From Archaeoglobus sp. UBA230 (GTDB lineage Archaea; Halobacteriota; Archaeoglobi; Archaeoglobales; Archaeoglobaceae): a DNA stretch of 48,459 nt. The stretch is from positions 1-48,459 of the forward strand of contig DAVR01000046.1 in NCBI GenBank assembly GCA_002507545.1. Reading direction: 5' to 3'. Position 1 is the stretch's first letter; every line of letters begins with the position of its first letter. Positions 15,775-23,285 of this stretch are shown in pieces. The position numbers and the translations under genes are program-made. The notes under the pieces are model-generated. The model was given only the letters and a program-made list of their open reading frames with translations. It was not told the DNA's origin and searched no databases.

Positions 15775-16902
15775 ATGGATTGGATTGAGAAAGAAAGGAA
15801 GTTCATACTACAAACCTACACAAGACAGCCAGTTGTAATTGAAAGGAGCGAAGGATGCTACGTTTATGACACTGAGGGTAGAAGGTATCTCGACCTTGTC
15901 GCTGGGATAGCAACGGTTAGCATAGGTCACTCCAACAAATATCTTGTTGAGAGGGTAAGAGAGCAGCTTGAAAAGCTAATCCATATCTCCAATCTTTACT
16001 ACACCATCCCTCAGATAGAGTTAGCTGAAAAGCTGAGTCAAATAACGGGAATGGACAAATTCTTCTTCTGCAATAGCGGAACTGAGGCAGTTGAGGCAGC
16101 ATTGAAGTTCGCAAGGAAGGCTACAGGGAAAAAGAAGTTTGTCTCCTTCACCGGCGACTTTCACGGGAGGACTATGGGTGCCTTGTCGGTAACCTACAAG
16201 GAGAAGTTCAGAAAGCCCTTCATGCCCCTCGTTGAACCCGTGGAGTTTGCAGAGTTCAACAATATTGAGGAACTGGATAGAAAGGTAGATGAGGAAACTG
16301 CTGCCGTGATACTGGAACTCGTTCAGGGAGAGGCTGGCGTATATCCCGCTGATGCAGAATTCGTCAAAGCAATTCTTGAACTCAGAGAGAAATACGGATT
16401 TTTGCTGATTGTTGATGAAGTTCAGACTGGATTCGGCAGGACTGGAAAGTGGTTCGCAAAGGATCATTATGCTGTAAAACCCGACATTATGACTATGGCA
16501 AAGGCAATGGGCTCAGGAATGCCCATCGGATGCTGCGCTGTTAGTGAAGAGGTTGCTGAGAAGATAGAAGCAGGAGATCACGGGTCAACCTTTGGTGGAA
16601 ATCCTGTTGCGTGCATAGCTTCCATGGCAACCATAGAGTTCATTGAGAGGAGAGCGCTGGTTGAAAACTCTGCCAGAGTGGGGAAATACTTTGTCAGGCT
16701 GCTAAAGGAGCACTTTGAGAATGTCAGGGGTATGGGGCTTATGATAGGCTTTGAGGTGGATGATGCCATTAGTTTTGTCAAAAAATGCTTGAAGAGAGGG
16801 TTGCTTGTAAATAACACATCTGAAAGGAGTATACGCCTTGTACCTCCACTGATAATCACCGAGAAAGAAGTTACACAGGCTCTGGAAGTTATGGTGTCCT
16901 GA
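15775..16902 (+). CDS. argD: Acetylornithine/acetyl-lysine-type class III aminotransferase
   Basis: The 375-residue PLP enzyme has NSGTEAVEAALKFARKATGK (100-119), the FHGRTMGALSVT segment, the cofactor-binding DEVQTGFGRTGK (214-225) and the Schiff-base lysine K243 in MAKAMGSGMP. Length and the HGSTFGGNPVA segment fit acetylornithine aminotransferase, which makes N-acetylornithine for arginine synthesis; some archaeal members act on lysine intermediates or are broad. No other arginine gene is adjacent, so the precise substrate is inferred. The DUF22 stop codon lies at the probable TATA box (around 15742-15755), giving a leaderless mRNA. It converges on the 5S rRNA gene. Confidence 0.88.
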   Translation: MDWIEKERKFILQTYTRQPVVIERSEGCYVYDTEGRRYLDLVAGIATVSIGHSNKYLVERVREQLEKLIHISNLYYTIPQIELAEKLSQITGMDKFFFCNSGTEAVEAALKFARKATGKKKFVSFTGDFHGRTMGALSVTYKEKFRKPFMPLVEPVEFAEFNNIEELDRKVDEETAAVILELVQGEAGVYPADAEFVKAILELREKYGFLLIVDEVQTGFGRTGKWFAKDHYAVKPDIMTMAKAMGSGMPIGCCAVSEEVAEKIEAGDHGSTFGGNPVACIASMATIEFIERRALVENSARVGKYFVRLLKEHFENVRGMGLMIGFEVDDAISFVKKCLKRGLLVNNTSERSIRLVPPLIITEKEVTQALEVMVS

Positions 16903-16931
16903 TTTCACCTTTGATTGAACTGAGCCATAAC

Positions 16932-16937
16932 AAAAAA
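16932..16937 (-). terminator. T-run terminator after 5S rRNA
   Basis: Six T residues on the minus strand immediately follow the 3' end of the 5S rRNA, a typical archaeal oligo-T terminator. Confidence 0.6.
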
Positions 16938-17058
16938 GCCGACGGTTTCCGCGATTCCCGTGCCCTCTCGGAACACAGTACTACGCGGAACGGGACGGGG
17001 CTTAACTTCCGGGTTCGGAATGAGTCCGGGTGTTTCCCCCGCCCTATGACCGTCGGCA
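16938..17058 (-). rRNA. rrf: 5S ribosomal RNA
   Basis: The minus strand gives a complete 5S rRNA of about 121 bases. Helix I is GCCGACGG (17057-17050) pairing with CCGTCGGC (16945-16938). The conserved CCGAACCCGGAAGTTAAGCC segment of helix III and the loop E/helix IV region are visible. No 16S or 23S gene is adjacent, so it is an isolated copy with its own TATA box and terminator. End positions could be off by one or two bases. Confidence 0.96.
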
Positions 17059-17075
17059 CTTTTTCTTAGCTTCTT

Positions 17076-17086
17076 GGCTATTTAAG
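17076..17086 (-). promoter_or_regulatory. TATA box for 5S rRNA
   Basis: The minus strand reads CTTAAATAGCC, centred about 24 bases before the 5S start. It overlaps the stop codon of the upstream membrane-protein gene. Confidence 0.6.
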
Positions 17087-17555
17087 GGTTTTGGTTACCC
17101 AGAACACGGTCTTCTATGCTTATTTTTCTTGTGAATTTCTCTCTAATCTCCGGACGCATAAGATACCAGATTACTACGAGGTTTAGAACAATTGAAACTG
17201 CTGCAAGGGGTTGAATGAACATCAAAAAAATACCATAAAGCACATTAAAGCCTGCCAGAATCACGGTGCCAATTCTACCCCACTCCCTCATTGTGAAGAG
17301 ACCAAAGCCAACAACAGCATAAACAGCGCCGAAGAAGATTGCAACATAAACCACTGTGTCATATATCTCTGTTAGAAGCTCCTCTGTGATGTTGACCATA
17401 CCATACATAGACTGGTTGAGTAACACCTTGTATTCCTCTGAGAAGATTGGGTACGCAGTATCCTTAGAGAGCATGAGCGATAAACCAGAGGCAAAGAACA
17501 GAGTTCCACCGATGAGCATAATTACAGAAAGCACAGTAACTCCGAGCGGACGCAT
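17082..17555 (-). CDS. Four-helix membrane protein of unknown function
   Basis: The 157-residue protein has hydrophobic segments at about 5-29, 67-88, 94-112 and 114-133, and a charged C-terminus (RPEIREKFTRKISIEDRV). A soluble loop of about 35 residues follows the first helix. I do not recognise a characterised family; the layout is like small DUF2127-type or similar integral proteins. It is divergent from tbp, and its end holds the 5S promoter. A TATA-like stretch of alternating TTTAAA at 17569-17585 would give a leaderless transcript. Confidence 0.7.
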   Translation of the reverse strand: MRPLGVTVLSVIMLIGGTLFFASGLSLMLSKDTAYPIFSEEYKVLLNQSMYGMVNITEELLTEIYDTVVYVAIFFGAVYAVVGFGLFTMREWGRIGTVILAGFNVLYGIFLMFIQPLAAVSIVLNLVVIWYLMRPEIREKFTRKISIEDRVLGNQNP

Positions 17556-17618
17556 GGTGATTTTTGAGATTTTAAATTTAAATGTTTTACTGGTATACCG
17601 AGTTGAACAAGTGCAAAG

Positions 17619-17630
17619 GTATTTATATGG
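17619..17630 (+). promoter_or_regulatory. TATA box for tbp
   Basis: GTATTTATATGG is a strong archaeal TATA box. The start would fall near 17650, giving a very short leader that contains GGTGGTG before the ATG at 17659. Confidence 0.6.
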
Positions 17631-17658
17631 TATTTAAGTCTTTAAAAATGGTGGTGTT

Positions 17659-18210
17659 ATGGAAGACTATAAGATCAAAATAGAGAATGTTGTCGCTTCA
17701 ACTCAAATTGGTGAAAATATCGACCTAAACAAAATTTCGAGAGAGATAAAAGATTCTGAATACAAACCGAAGCAGTTTCCCGGTCTCGTTCTGAGAACAA
17801 AGGAGCCCAAGGCTGCTGCACTTGTTTTCAGGAGTGGGAAGGTCGTTTGCACAGGTTCGAAGAGTGTTGAAGATGCGAGAAGAGCTGTAAAGCAGATCGT
17901 AAAAATGCTGAGGGAGATAGATATTCCAGTAATTGATGAACCAGATGTTAAGGTTCAGAATATTGTCGCTTCTGCCGATCTCGGTGTTGATCTGAATTTA
18001 AACGCAATCGCAATAGGTCTTGGACTTGAGAACATCGAGTATGAGCCCGAACAATTCCCAGGTCTCGTTTATAGACTTGACGACCCGAGAGTTGTTGTGC
18101 TTATTTTCGGTTCGGGAAAGATGGTAGTTACAGGTGGTAAAAGTCCAGAGGATGCAAGGAAAGCTGTTGAGAGGATATCTGAAGAACTGAGAACCTTAGG
18201 ACTGATGTAA
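17659..18210 (+). CDS. tbp: TATA-box-binding protein
   Basis: The 183-residue saddle protein shows the two imperfect repeats of [15 protein letters not shown]...[13 protein letters not shown] (about 7-45) and [11 protein letters not shown]...[13 protein letters not shown] (about 97-138), each followed by a F/LIFxSGKxVxTGxKSxEDAR segment. It nucleates archaeal transcription by binding TATA boxes with TFB. The HAD-family gene starts at the next base after its stop and is probably co-transcribed. Confidence 0.98.
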   Translation: MEDYKIKIENVVASTQIGENIDLNKISREIKDSEYKPKQFPGLVLRTKEPKAAALVFRSGKVVCTGSKSVEDARRAVKQIVKMLREIDIPVIDEPDVKVQNIVASADLGVDLNLNAIAIGLGLENIEYEPEQFPGLVYRLDDPRVVVLIFGSGKMVVTGGKSPEDARKAVERISEELRTLGLM

Positions 18211-18999
18211 ATGCTGCTTGACAAGGAGGGTTTCATAATAGATATAGACGGTGTTGTGGGCAAGAGTAAAACACCGATAGTCGAGGGTGTTGAGGCTGTA
18301 AAAAGGCTTAAAAAGATTGGCAAGAAGATCATATTTGTTTCCAACAATTCTACAAGGAGTAGAAGGATACTGCTTGACAGACTGAAGTCCTTCGGTCTTG
18401 AGGTCACAGAAGAGGAGATACTTATAGCCACCTATGCAACTGCGAGGTTCATTGCAGGGGAGAAGCCGGGAGCAAAAGTGTTCACAACTGGTGAGAAGGG
18501 ACTGATAGAGGAACTTGAACTTGCTGGATTGAGGCTCGTGGATTACGATGAGGCAGAGTATCTTGTTGTTGGATCAAATCGGGGAATAAACTTTGATTTA
18601 TTGACGAGGGCATTGAGGGCGTGTCTGAGAGGGATCAGATATGTTGCAACAAATCCCGACAGGATTTTTCCGTCTGAAGATGGGCCAATTCCCGGGACGG
18701 GTATGATTATCGGTGCTCTCTACTGGATGACAGGCAGAGAACCTGATGTCATCGTTGGGAAGCCCTCCAAAGTGATAATGGAAGAAGCCCTGAAAGTGCT
18801 TGGGCTTAAACCCGGCGAAGTAGCTGTTGTCGGGGATCAGATAGACGTTGACGTTGCAGCGGGGAAGTCAATAGGAGCTGACACGGTTCTGGTTTTAACT
18901 GGAGTGACCACAAGAGATAACCTTCAGCAGATGATAGAGAAACATGGCATTGAACCGGATTACATCCTTGAATCCCTCAACAGCATTTTTGAGGGATAG
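18211..18999 (+). CDS. HAD-superfamily hydrolase, subfamily IIA (NagD-like phosphatase)
   Basis: The 262-residue protein has the HAD motif I IIDIDGVV with nucleophile D11 and D13, motif II FVSNNSTRS (42-50), the IIA-type cap, a lysine in VGKPSKVIMEEAL and motif III VVGDQIDVDVAAGKSIGADT. NagD-like members act on phosphoglycolate, 4-nitrophenyl phosphate or nucleotides, so a phosphatase role is likely but the substrate is unknown. Its ATG follows the tbp stop directly, and the next gene follows after two bases. Confidence 0.88.
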   Translation: MLLDKEGFIIDIDGVVGKSKTPIVEGVEAVKRLKKIGKKIIFVSNNSTRSRRILLDRLKSFGLEVTEEEILIATYATARFIAGEKPGAKVFTTGEKGLIEELELAGLRLVDYDEAEYLVVGSNRGINFDLLTRALRACLRGIRYVATNPDRIFPSEDGPIPGTGMIIGALYWMTGREPDVIVGKPSKVIMEEALKVLGLKPGEVAVVGDQIDVDVAAGKSIGADTVLVLTGVTTRDNLQQMIEKHGIEPDYILESLNSIFEG

Positions 19000-19001
19000 A
19001 T

Positions 19002-19649
19002 ATGGATACCGCAAATGATTTCAGGATTCTACTCGCTGAAAGAGGGATTGATGAATTGCAGAGAGTGTCGCAATCCCTCAAAGTTCAGGGAAGAAAAAGG
19101 TTCGTCGAAGCTCTGAAAGGTATGGCTTCGGAAATTCAGAACGTCAAATACTGCTACCTGCCATATCCGGATATTCTTGAATTTGAGAGCTTCCGCAACA
19201 TTGTAGATGCCGCCTCATCACTCAGAGCCATGCTTCCAGACGATAAAGATTACAACACAATTCTGACCGACTACTGGCTTGAGTACCTTCAAACCTTGCC
19301 GGAGTTGATGAAAAGAGGAGAGATCAGGAGGGCTTGCGAGGCAATCAGATTTTTTGCAGGAGAGATAACATCGAGAAGTGAGCTCGATGGTCTGTGGCTT
19401 TGCATTTTTGACTATGGCGATAGGATAGAGGTTGTGACGAACAGTGAAGAATACAAGCAGGGGAAGAAAGCTGTGGTTGCGTACCTCCCTCCGAGGAGGT
19501 TCGGCAAGGTGGTAAGCAGAGGGATGTTTGTACTCCAGCACGACAGGATAGCTAAGAAGGGAGAGCTTACGCTTGAAGACATAAGAAGTATAACAAAATG
19601 GCTGGGAGAGGTCGAATCAATTCTGATGGAGTTAACAAAAAATAGGTAA
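19002..19649 (+). CDS. Conserved protein of unknown function with possible OB-fold end
   Basis: I do not recognise the 215-residue protein with certainty. The first 130 residues look helical with few motifs. The last third, with GKKAVVAYLPPRRFGKVVSR followed by GMFVL, resembles the closing part of EMAP/tRNA-binding OB-fold domains (pattern G-x-VAxxxPR-x-GxxSxGM), but the match is partial. It sits in the tbp, HAD, unknown run and converges tightly on cdhE, with no bases between the two stop codons. Confidence 0.65.
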   Translation: MDTANDFRILLAERGIDELQRVSQSLKVQGRKRFVEALKGMASEIQNVKYCYLPYPDILEFESFRNIVDAASSLRAMLPDDKDYNTILTDYWLEYLQTLPELMKRGEIRRACEAIRFFAGEITSRSELDGLWLCIFDYGDRIEVVTNSEEYKQGKKAVVAYLPPRRFGKVVSRGMFVLQHDRIAKKGELTLEDIRSITKWLGEVESILMELTKNR

Positions 19650-21059
19650 TTACTTGGGTGGCCAGTTCTTTTCGAGCCACCCCTTAATCCTACCTGAGTC
19701 CATTGGCCCAACCAATACGTTCCATCCTGTCTCATCTTCAATGGCTCCCTGCAGTCTGGCCGCAAGTCCTGGAATGACGAGATACTTGTGGTTTACTTTC
19801 TCCTCTATTTTTGTTTCCTCTATCAGTTCTTTAACCTTTGAAGCTGTGAACTGACCTCCAGCTACACTGACCTCAACTCCTAACCCTTCAGTGTTGAGCA
19901 CAAGCAGCCATCCCTTGATGCCGCCGCTCGTAAGGTCACTCTCGACTGTGTAGTAGGTAAGAGCAAAGTTCGTCGTGATGAACACCGGGTCGTCCGGACT
20001 TGGGTCATTGATCGGCTTAAGTCCTGGCTCGACCTGTACCGGCGTTCTTGGGTCGGTGTATATGTTGAATCTAAGCGTTATCGTAGGCATCACAACGTGC
20101 TGGTCGAGGCTTCTGAAAATCATAATGTCCCCGTATTTTACAATAAACATGCTTGCAATAACCGCCTCCCAGTAGGCCTTGCTGACTTCATCCCCGTCAA
20201 TCAGCCATGCTGCGATCGGAGTGACCATTATCGGGTAGGCAACGTCCTTGTCCTGTCCCGCTATAGCAGTCCTGCGGAGCTGAATCACTCTCTCGAATGT
20301 ACCCTTCAACCCTTCACCGAGCGGCTCAGTAACAGGATCGAGAACGATGTCCTTAACCCCAGCCTGCTTGAAAGTCACTGCTAAGCTCTTCAGCATATCC
20401 AGGTCCTTTGCCCTTATCGTTACGGGAACCTTGTAGTCGAGAGCGAGCTTCAGAAACTCCTTCCAGTTTCCTTCAGTTGCTGCATACATCAGGGGCCTCT
20501 GCTCTGCTATCTCTTCTAATGCGGCTTTCATGCACTCGGGATCGAGGGCAACGAGGATGAGGGGTTTTCCGTAGGAGGCGACCTTCTTCACAACCTCTCT
20601 ATACCTTTTCGGATCTCCAGAAGTACATCTTACCGCAAAGCCATCGAGTGTGAGAAAGTTACCGACATAGAACTTTCTGTAGCTCACCAGTCTGTCACAT
20701 CTTTCCTCTATAGCCTTGTCCTCCATCGTGTCCCACACGTCGTAGAAAAACGCCGTCGGATTGAAGAAAGTCAGCTCGTGTCTGTGGAGAACTTCCTCAC
20801 CACCTATTTTAACCGCACTATCACCAACCCCTACGACAACTTCTGCTATCTCGGGCGCAGTTAACTCCAGAAGCTCATCGAGCTTCTTTTTAACCTTTGC
20901 ATCCTTCTGGGCGTCTTCAACAAGGGGTTTGCAGTCAAGAACGGAGACTGATCTGTCAAGAACGTGGGCGGCAAAGCTCATGCAGGTGTCGAATCCACAT
21001 TCCCCACAGTTGGTTCTCGGTAGGTAATTGTAAACCTCAAGAGGGCTCTTAACCTTCAT
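19650..21059 (-). CDS. cdhE: Acetyl-CoA decarbonylase/synthase, gamma subunit (corrinoid/Fe-S large subunit)
   Basis: The 469-residue protein opens MKVKSPLEVYNYLPRTNCGE with the cluster cysteines C18, C21, C26 and C43 that bind the low-potential 4Fe-4S centre, followed by a TIM-barrel. CdhE with CdhD forms the corrinoid iron-sulfur protein that carries the methyl group from tetrahydromethanopterin to the acetyl-CoA synthase. The ATG at 21059 is preferred over one at 21083 because the sequence GGAGGTGTAGGG precedes it and because family members start here. It is the last gene of the cdh operon. Confidence 0.96.
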   Translation of the reverse strand: MKVKSPLEVYNYLPRTNCGECGFDTCMSFAAHVLDRSVSVLDCKPLVEDAQKDAKVKKKLDELLELTAPEIAEVVVGVGDSAVKIGGEEVLHRHELTFFNPTAFFYDVWDTMEDKAIEERCDRLVSYRKFYVGNFLTLDGFAVRCTSGDPKRYREVVKKVASYGKPLILVALDPECMKAALEEIAEQRPLMYAATEGNWKEFLKLALDYKVPVTIRAKDLDMLKSLAVTFKQAGVKDIVLDPVTEPLGEGLKGTFERVIQLRRTAIAGQDKDVAYPIMVTPIAAWLIDGDEVSKAYWEAVIASMFIVKYGDIMIFRSLDQHVVMPTITLRFNIYTDPRTPVQVEPGLKPINDPSPDDPVFITTNFALTYYTVESDLTSGGIKGWLLVLNTEGLGVEVSVAGGQFTASKVKELIEETKIEEKVNHKYLVIPGLAARLQGAIEDETGWNVLVGPMDSGRIKGWLEKNWPPK

Positions 21060-21061
21060 CC

Positions 21062-22429
21062 CTACACCTCCATGAACATCCACTCTCCCGGATCAGCTAC
21101 TGCTCCACTCACCTTCCCGCCGAGTGTGTTGAAAACCTCTTTAAGCACAGCTACTGCAATCGGGTGCATCATCATGAACAGGTCAACTCCTGCGAGTGAG
21201 AGTGTTAGACCGGTTATAATCTCCCAGATTGGTCCTCTGAGTTCTCTCGGACCCCATGGTGTGTCTTCTTCAATTGGAGAGTCTATCATCCACGCCTCTC
21301 TTGCCCCCCAAGCGTTAGTAGTGCCGCTCGATATTGGGAAGTTAAGGTCGGTGTCCCCCTTCAAACCGCTTATCCTGATCCTCTCCATGTTCGTGAAAGC
21401 ATAGTCAAGGCCGTAACCCAGAGCTGCAGTAGTTGGGTCCATCACGATGCTATTTCTCGGCACCTCAACTCTCTTGAGCAGATACCTATTCAGTGTCTTC
21501 TGGTTGTTTATGTCCATCTGAGTCCAGCTGAGCACAACATGACCGTACTTCTTGGCAGCGTTTGCAATCCTTTCCCAGTCCATGTCAAGAGTTGCTGAGG
21601 CGAGCATGATCCTCTCTCCCTCAGCAACCTCTGCGGCCTTCTCAAGCACCTCCGGGTCCTTTTCCTTGTTACCACTACCACCAACAATAATTGGGCATTT
21701 GACTGCCTGCAGAACGTCTTCAAGGACCTTAACTGCCTCGCTCGCAGGAGTGTCGTCGAGCAGCGGATCAGTGCTTATCAGGTGGAGAGTGACAAGGTCT
21801 GCACCGAACTTCTTAACACACTTCTTCGCCCACTCTGCAGGGTCGTCAACCACATCTTCATAGTGCATCCTTACAGCCTTTGCGAGCATCGGTCTTCTGT
21901 CAAATACGTCAATCGCTATCGCAGGCAGATGTGGCTGTGGTGCATCGAAAGTGTAAAAAGCAAGGCTTTTCTGCCCCCCAAGCGTTAGGGTATATTCTCT
22001 ACTTCCACCATCTGCTTTTGTTGCACCAAGAACTACTTCTTCGATCTTGCCCGGATATTCTTCCTTATACAGCTCGAACTTCGCTTTGGTAATCTCCTGT
22101 GGAATTCTGATTTCTTCAAGTGGTGCTGCTTCAGGCGCCGGGGCAGTTGGTGCTGGAGCGGTCGGCTGTGCTACGAAAGGTGTTGGGATGCCAAGAGCGG
22201 CAGAAAGTCTCTGGAGATATCCCAGAGCCATGTTTGCATGATACAGAAAATTGCCGAACTCTGAAAGCATTGAATAAAGAGGGGCAATTGCCGAAAGGTC
22301 AATTGCAGAACCTTCAAATTCTATCTCCAAGTCGCCCTCTATTTTAACCCCTTCAATTTCCTCTACATTATATTTTTTAAGAAGGTCTAAAAACTCCTCA
22401 AGCGTGAACTTTTTTGCCAAACCTATCAC
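21062..22429 (-). CDS. cdhD: Acetyl-CoA decarbonylase/synthase, delta subunit (corrinoid/Fe-S small subunit)
   Basis: The 455-residue protein has a short N-terminal domain (1-80), a Pro/Ala-rich linker (about 84-103) and a TIM-barrel domain. Recognisable stretches are LPAIAIDVFDRRPMLAKAVR, HLISTDPLLDDTPASEA and VMDPTTAALGYGLDYAFTNM. It pairs with CdhE to bind the corrinoid cofactor. The ATG overlaps the cooC stop as ATGA. The N-terminal segment and linker are features of archaeal CdhD and may let the corrinoid protein move between partners. Confidence 0.95.
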   Translation of the reverse strand: MIGLAKKFTLEEFLDLLKKYNVEEIEGVKIEGDLEIEFEGSAIDLSAIAPLYSMLSEFGNFLYHANMALGYLQRLSAALGIPTPFVAQPTAPAPTAPAPEAAPLEEIRIPQEITKAKFELYKEEYPGKIEEVVLGATKADGGSREYTLTLGGQKSLAFYTFDAPQPHLPAIAIDVFDRRPMLAKAVRMHYEDVVDDPAEWAKKCVKKFGADLVTLHLISTDPLLDDTPASEAVKVLEDVLQAVKCPIIVGGSGNKEKDPEVLEKAAEVAEGERIMLASATLDMDWERIANAAKKYGHVVLSWTQMDINNQKTLNRYLLKRVEVPRNSIVMDPTTAALGYGLDYAFTNMERIRISGLKGDTDLNFPISSGTTNAWGAREAWMIDSPIEEDTPWGPRELRGPIWEIITGLTLSLAGVDLFMMMHPIAVAVLKEVFNTLGGKVSGAVADPGEWMFMEV

Positions 22430-23202
22430 CTCGCCTCAACCGGTAACCTTAAGATAAAATTCGATACCTCCTTCATCTTTTTATAAACCTCGGAATCTTT
22501 ATCTATAGCAGTCACGGGTTCCCCTCTCAGATCAACCTCTGCAACACTTTCATCATAGGGCAACACAGCAAGAATCTCAATACCCTCCTCATACGCAAAC
22601 TCCCTTATTGTGTTTTCAGCCTCTTTACTTGTTATCCTGTTTGCTACTAAGTATATCTCCCTGAAGTTTAGTTTGAGCTCTTTGGCAAGCTCCTTTATTC
22701 TTCTTGCAGTAGCTAAACCCTTTCTTGACATATCGGTTACGATGATTATGTAATCAGCACTGTCAATTGTCTTCCTGCTGAAATGCTCTAAACCAGCTTC
22801 CGTGTCAATTACTATATACTCATAGTGTCTCATCAGCCTTTTCAACACACCTCTCAGCAGAGAATTGGCGAAACAGTAGCATCCTTCTCCCTCAGGCCTT
22901 CCCATAACAAGAAGGTCGTATCTCGGACATTCACATATCGCTTCGGCATAAATCTTGCCTTCCAGCCACTGTTCCTTGTTCATCGTTCCCATCTCATCTC
23001 TGCTTACCTGAAACAGTTCTCGAATTTCGCCAAGAGTCTTTCTTACCTCATCGGCAACTCCAAGAGCTTCTGGAAGGTTGCTATCGGGGTCAGCATCTAC
23101 AGCAAGTACACTGGTTGTGTTTTCTGAAATAAAATTTACGAGGAGGGCGGAAACAAGTGTTTTTCCCGTTCCACCCTTGCCCGCTACTGCTATTACTGTC
23201 AT
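22426..23202 (-). CDS. cooC: CooC-type nickel-insertion ATPase of the CODH/ACS operon
   Basis: The 258-residue MinD/ParA-type ATPase has the deviant Walker A loop GKGGTGKT (8-15), VDADPDSNLPEALG (35-48), a C90-x-C92 pair and the C108-x-C110 pair (GCYC) that matches the nickel-binding CxC of CooC. The family uses ATP to deliver nickel to CO dehydrogenase or acetyl-CoA synthase; next to cdhC, insertion into the A-cluster is the best inference. It is coupled to a 28-codon ORF upstream (ATGA) and to cdhD downstream (ATGA). Confidence 0.92.
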   Translation of the reverse strand: MTVIAVAGKGGTGKTLVSALLVNFISENTTSVLAVDADPDSNLPEALGVADEVRKTLGEIRELFQVSRDEMGTMNKEQWLEGKIYAEAICECPRYDLLVMGRPEGEGCYCFANSLLRGVLKRLMRHYEYIVIDTEAGLEHFSRKTIDSADYIIIVTDMSRKGLATARRIKELAKELKLNFREIYLVANRITSKEAENTIREFAYEEGIEILAVLPYDESVAEVDLRGEPVTAIDKDSEVYKKMKEVSNFILRLPVEAR

Positions 23203-23285
23203 TCTTCTTCCTCTATTATCAGCTCTGGTATGTGTATTTGAGCACCTTTAAGGATGAGTTTAACCTTTTTTACTTCTTCCTCCAT
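23199..23285 (-). CDS. 28-residue ORF between cdhC and cooC, resembles the CdhC C-terminal tail
   Basis: ATG at 23285 overlaps the cdhC stop by one base (TAATG), and its TGA overlaps the cooC ATG (ATGA). The frame fills the gap between the two genes exactly. The peptide is acidic at both ends (MEEE...IIEEEE) around the core VKLILKGAQIHIPELII. The CdhC tail is VKLIIKDAKITIDKVII. In 17 positions the two share V, K, L, I, K, A, I, I, I and I, and both look like an amphipathic beta segment. Not recognised from any family. It may be a free docking peptide for ACS subunits, or a nonfunctional tail duplication; expression is not proved. Confidence 0.6.
   Translation of the reverse strand: MEEEVKKVKLILKGAQIHIPELIIEEEE

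Noticed and set aside
15775..16902. 4-aminobutyrate aminotransferase
   Set aside because: The length of 375 residues and segment pattern fit acetylornithine aminotransferase better than the longer GABA enzymes.
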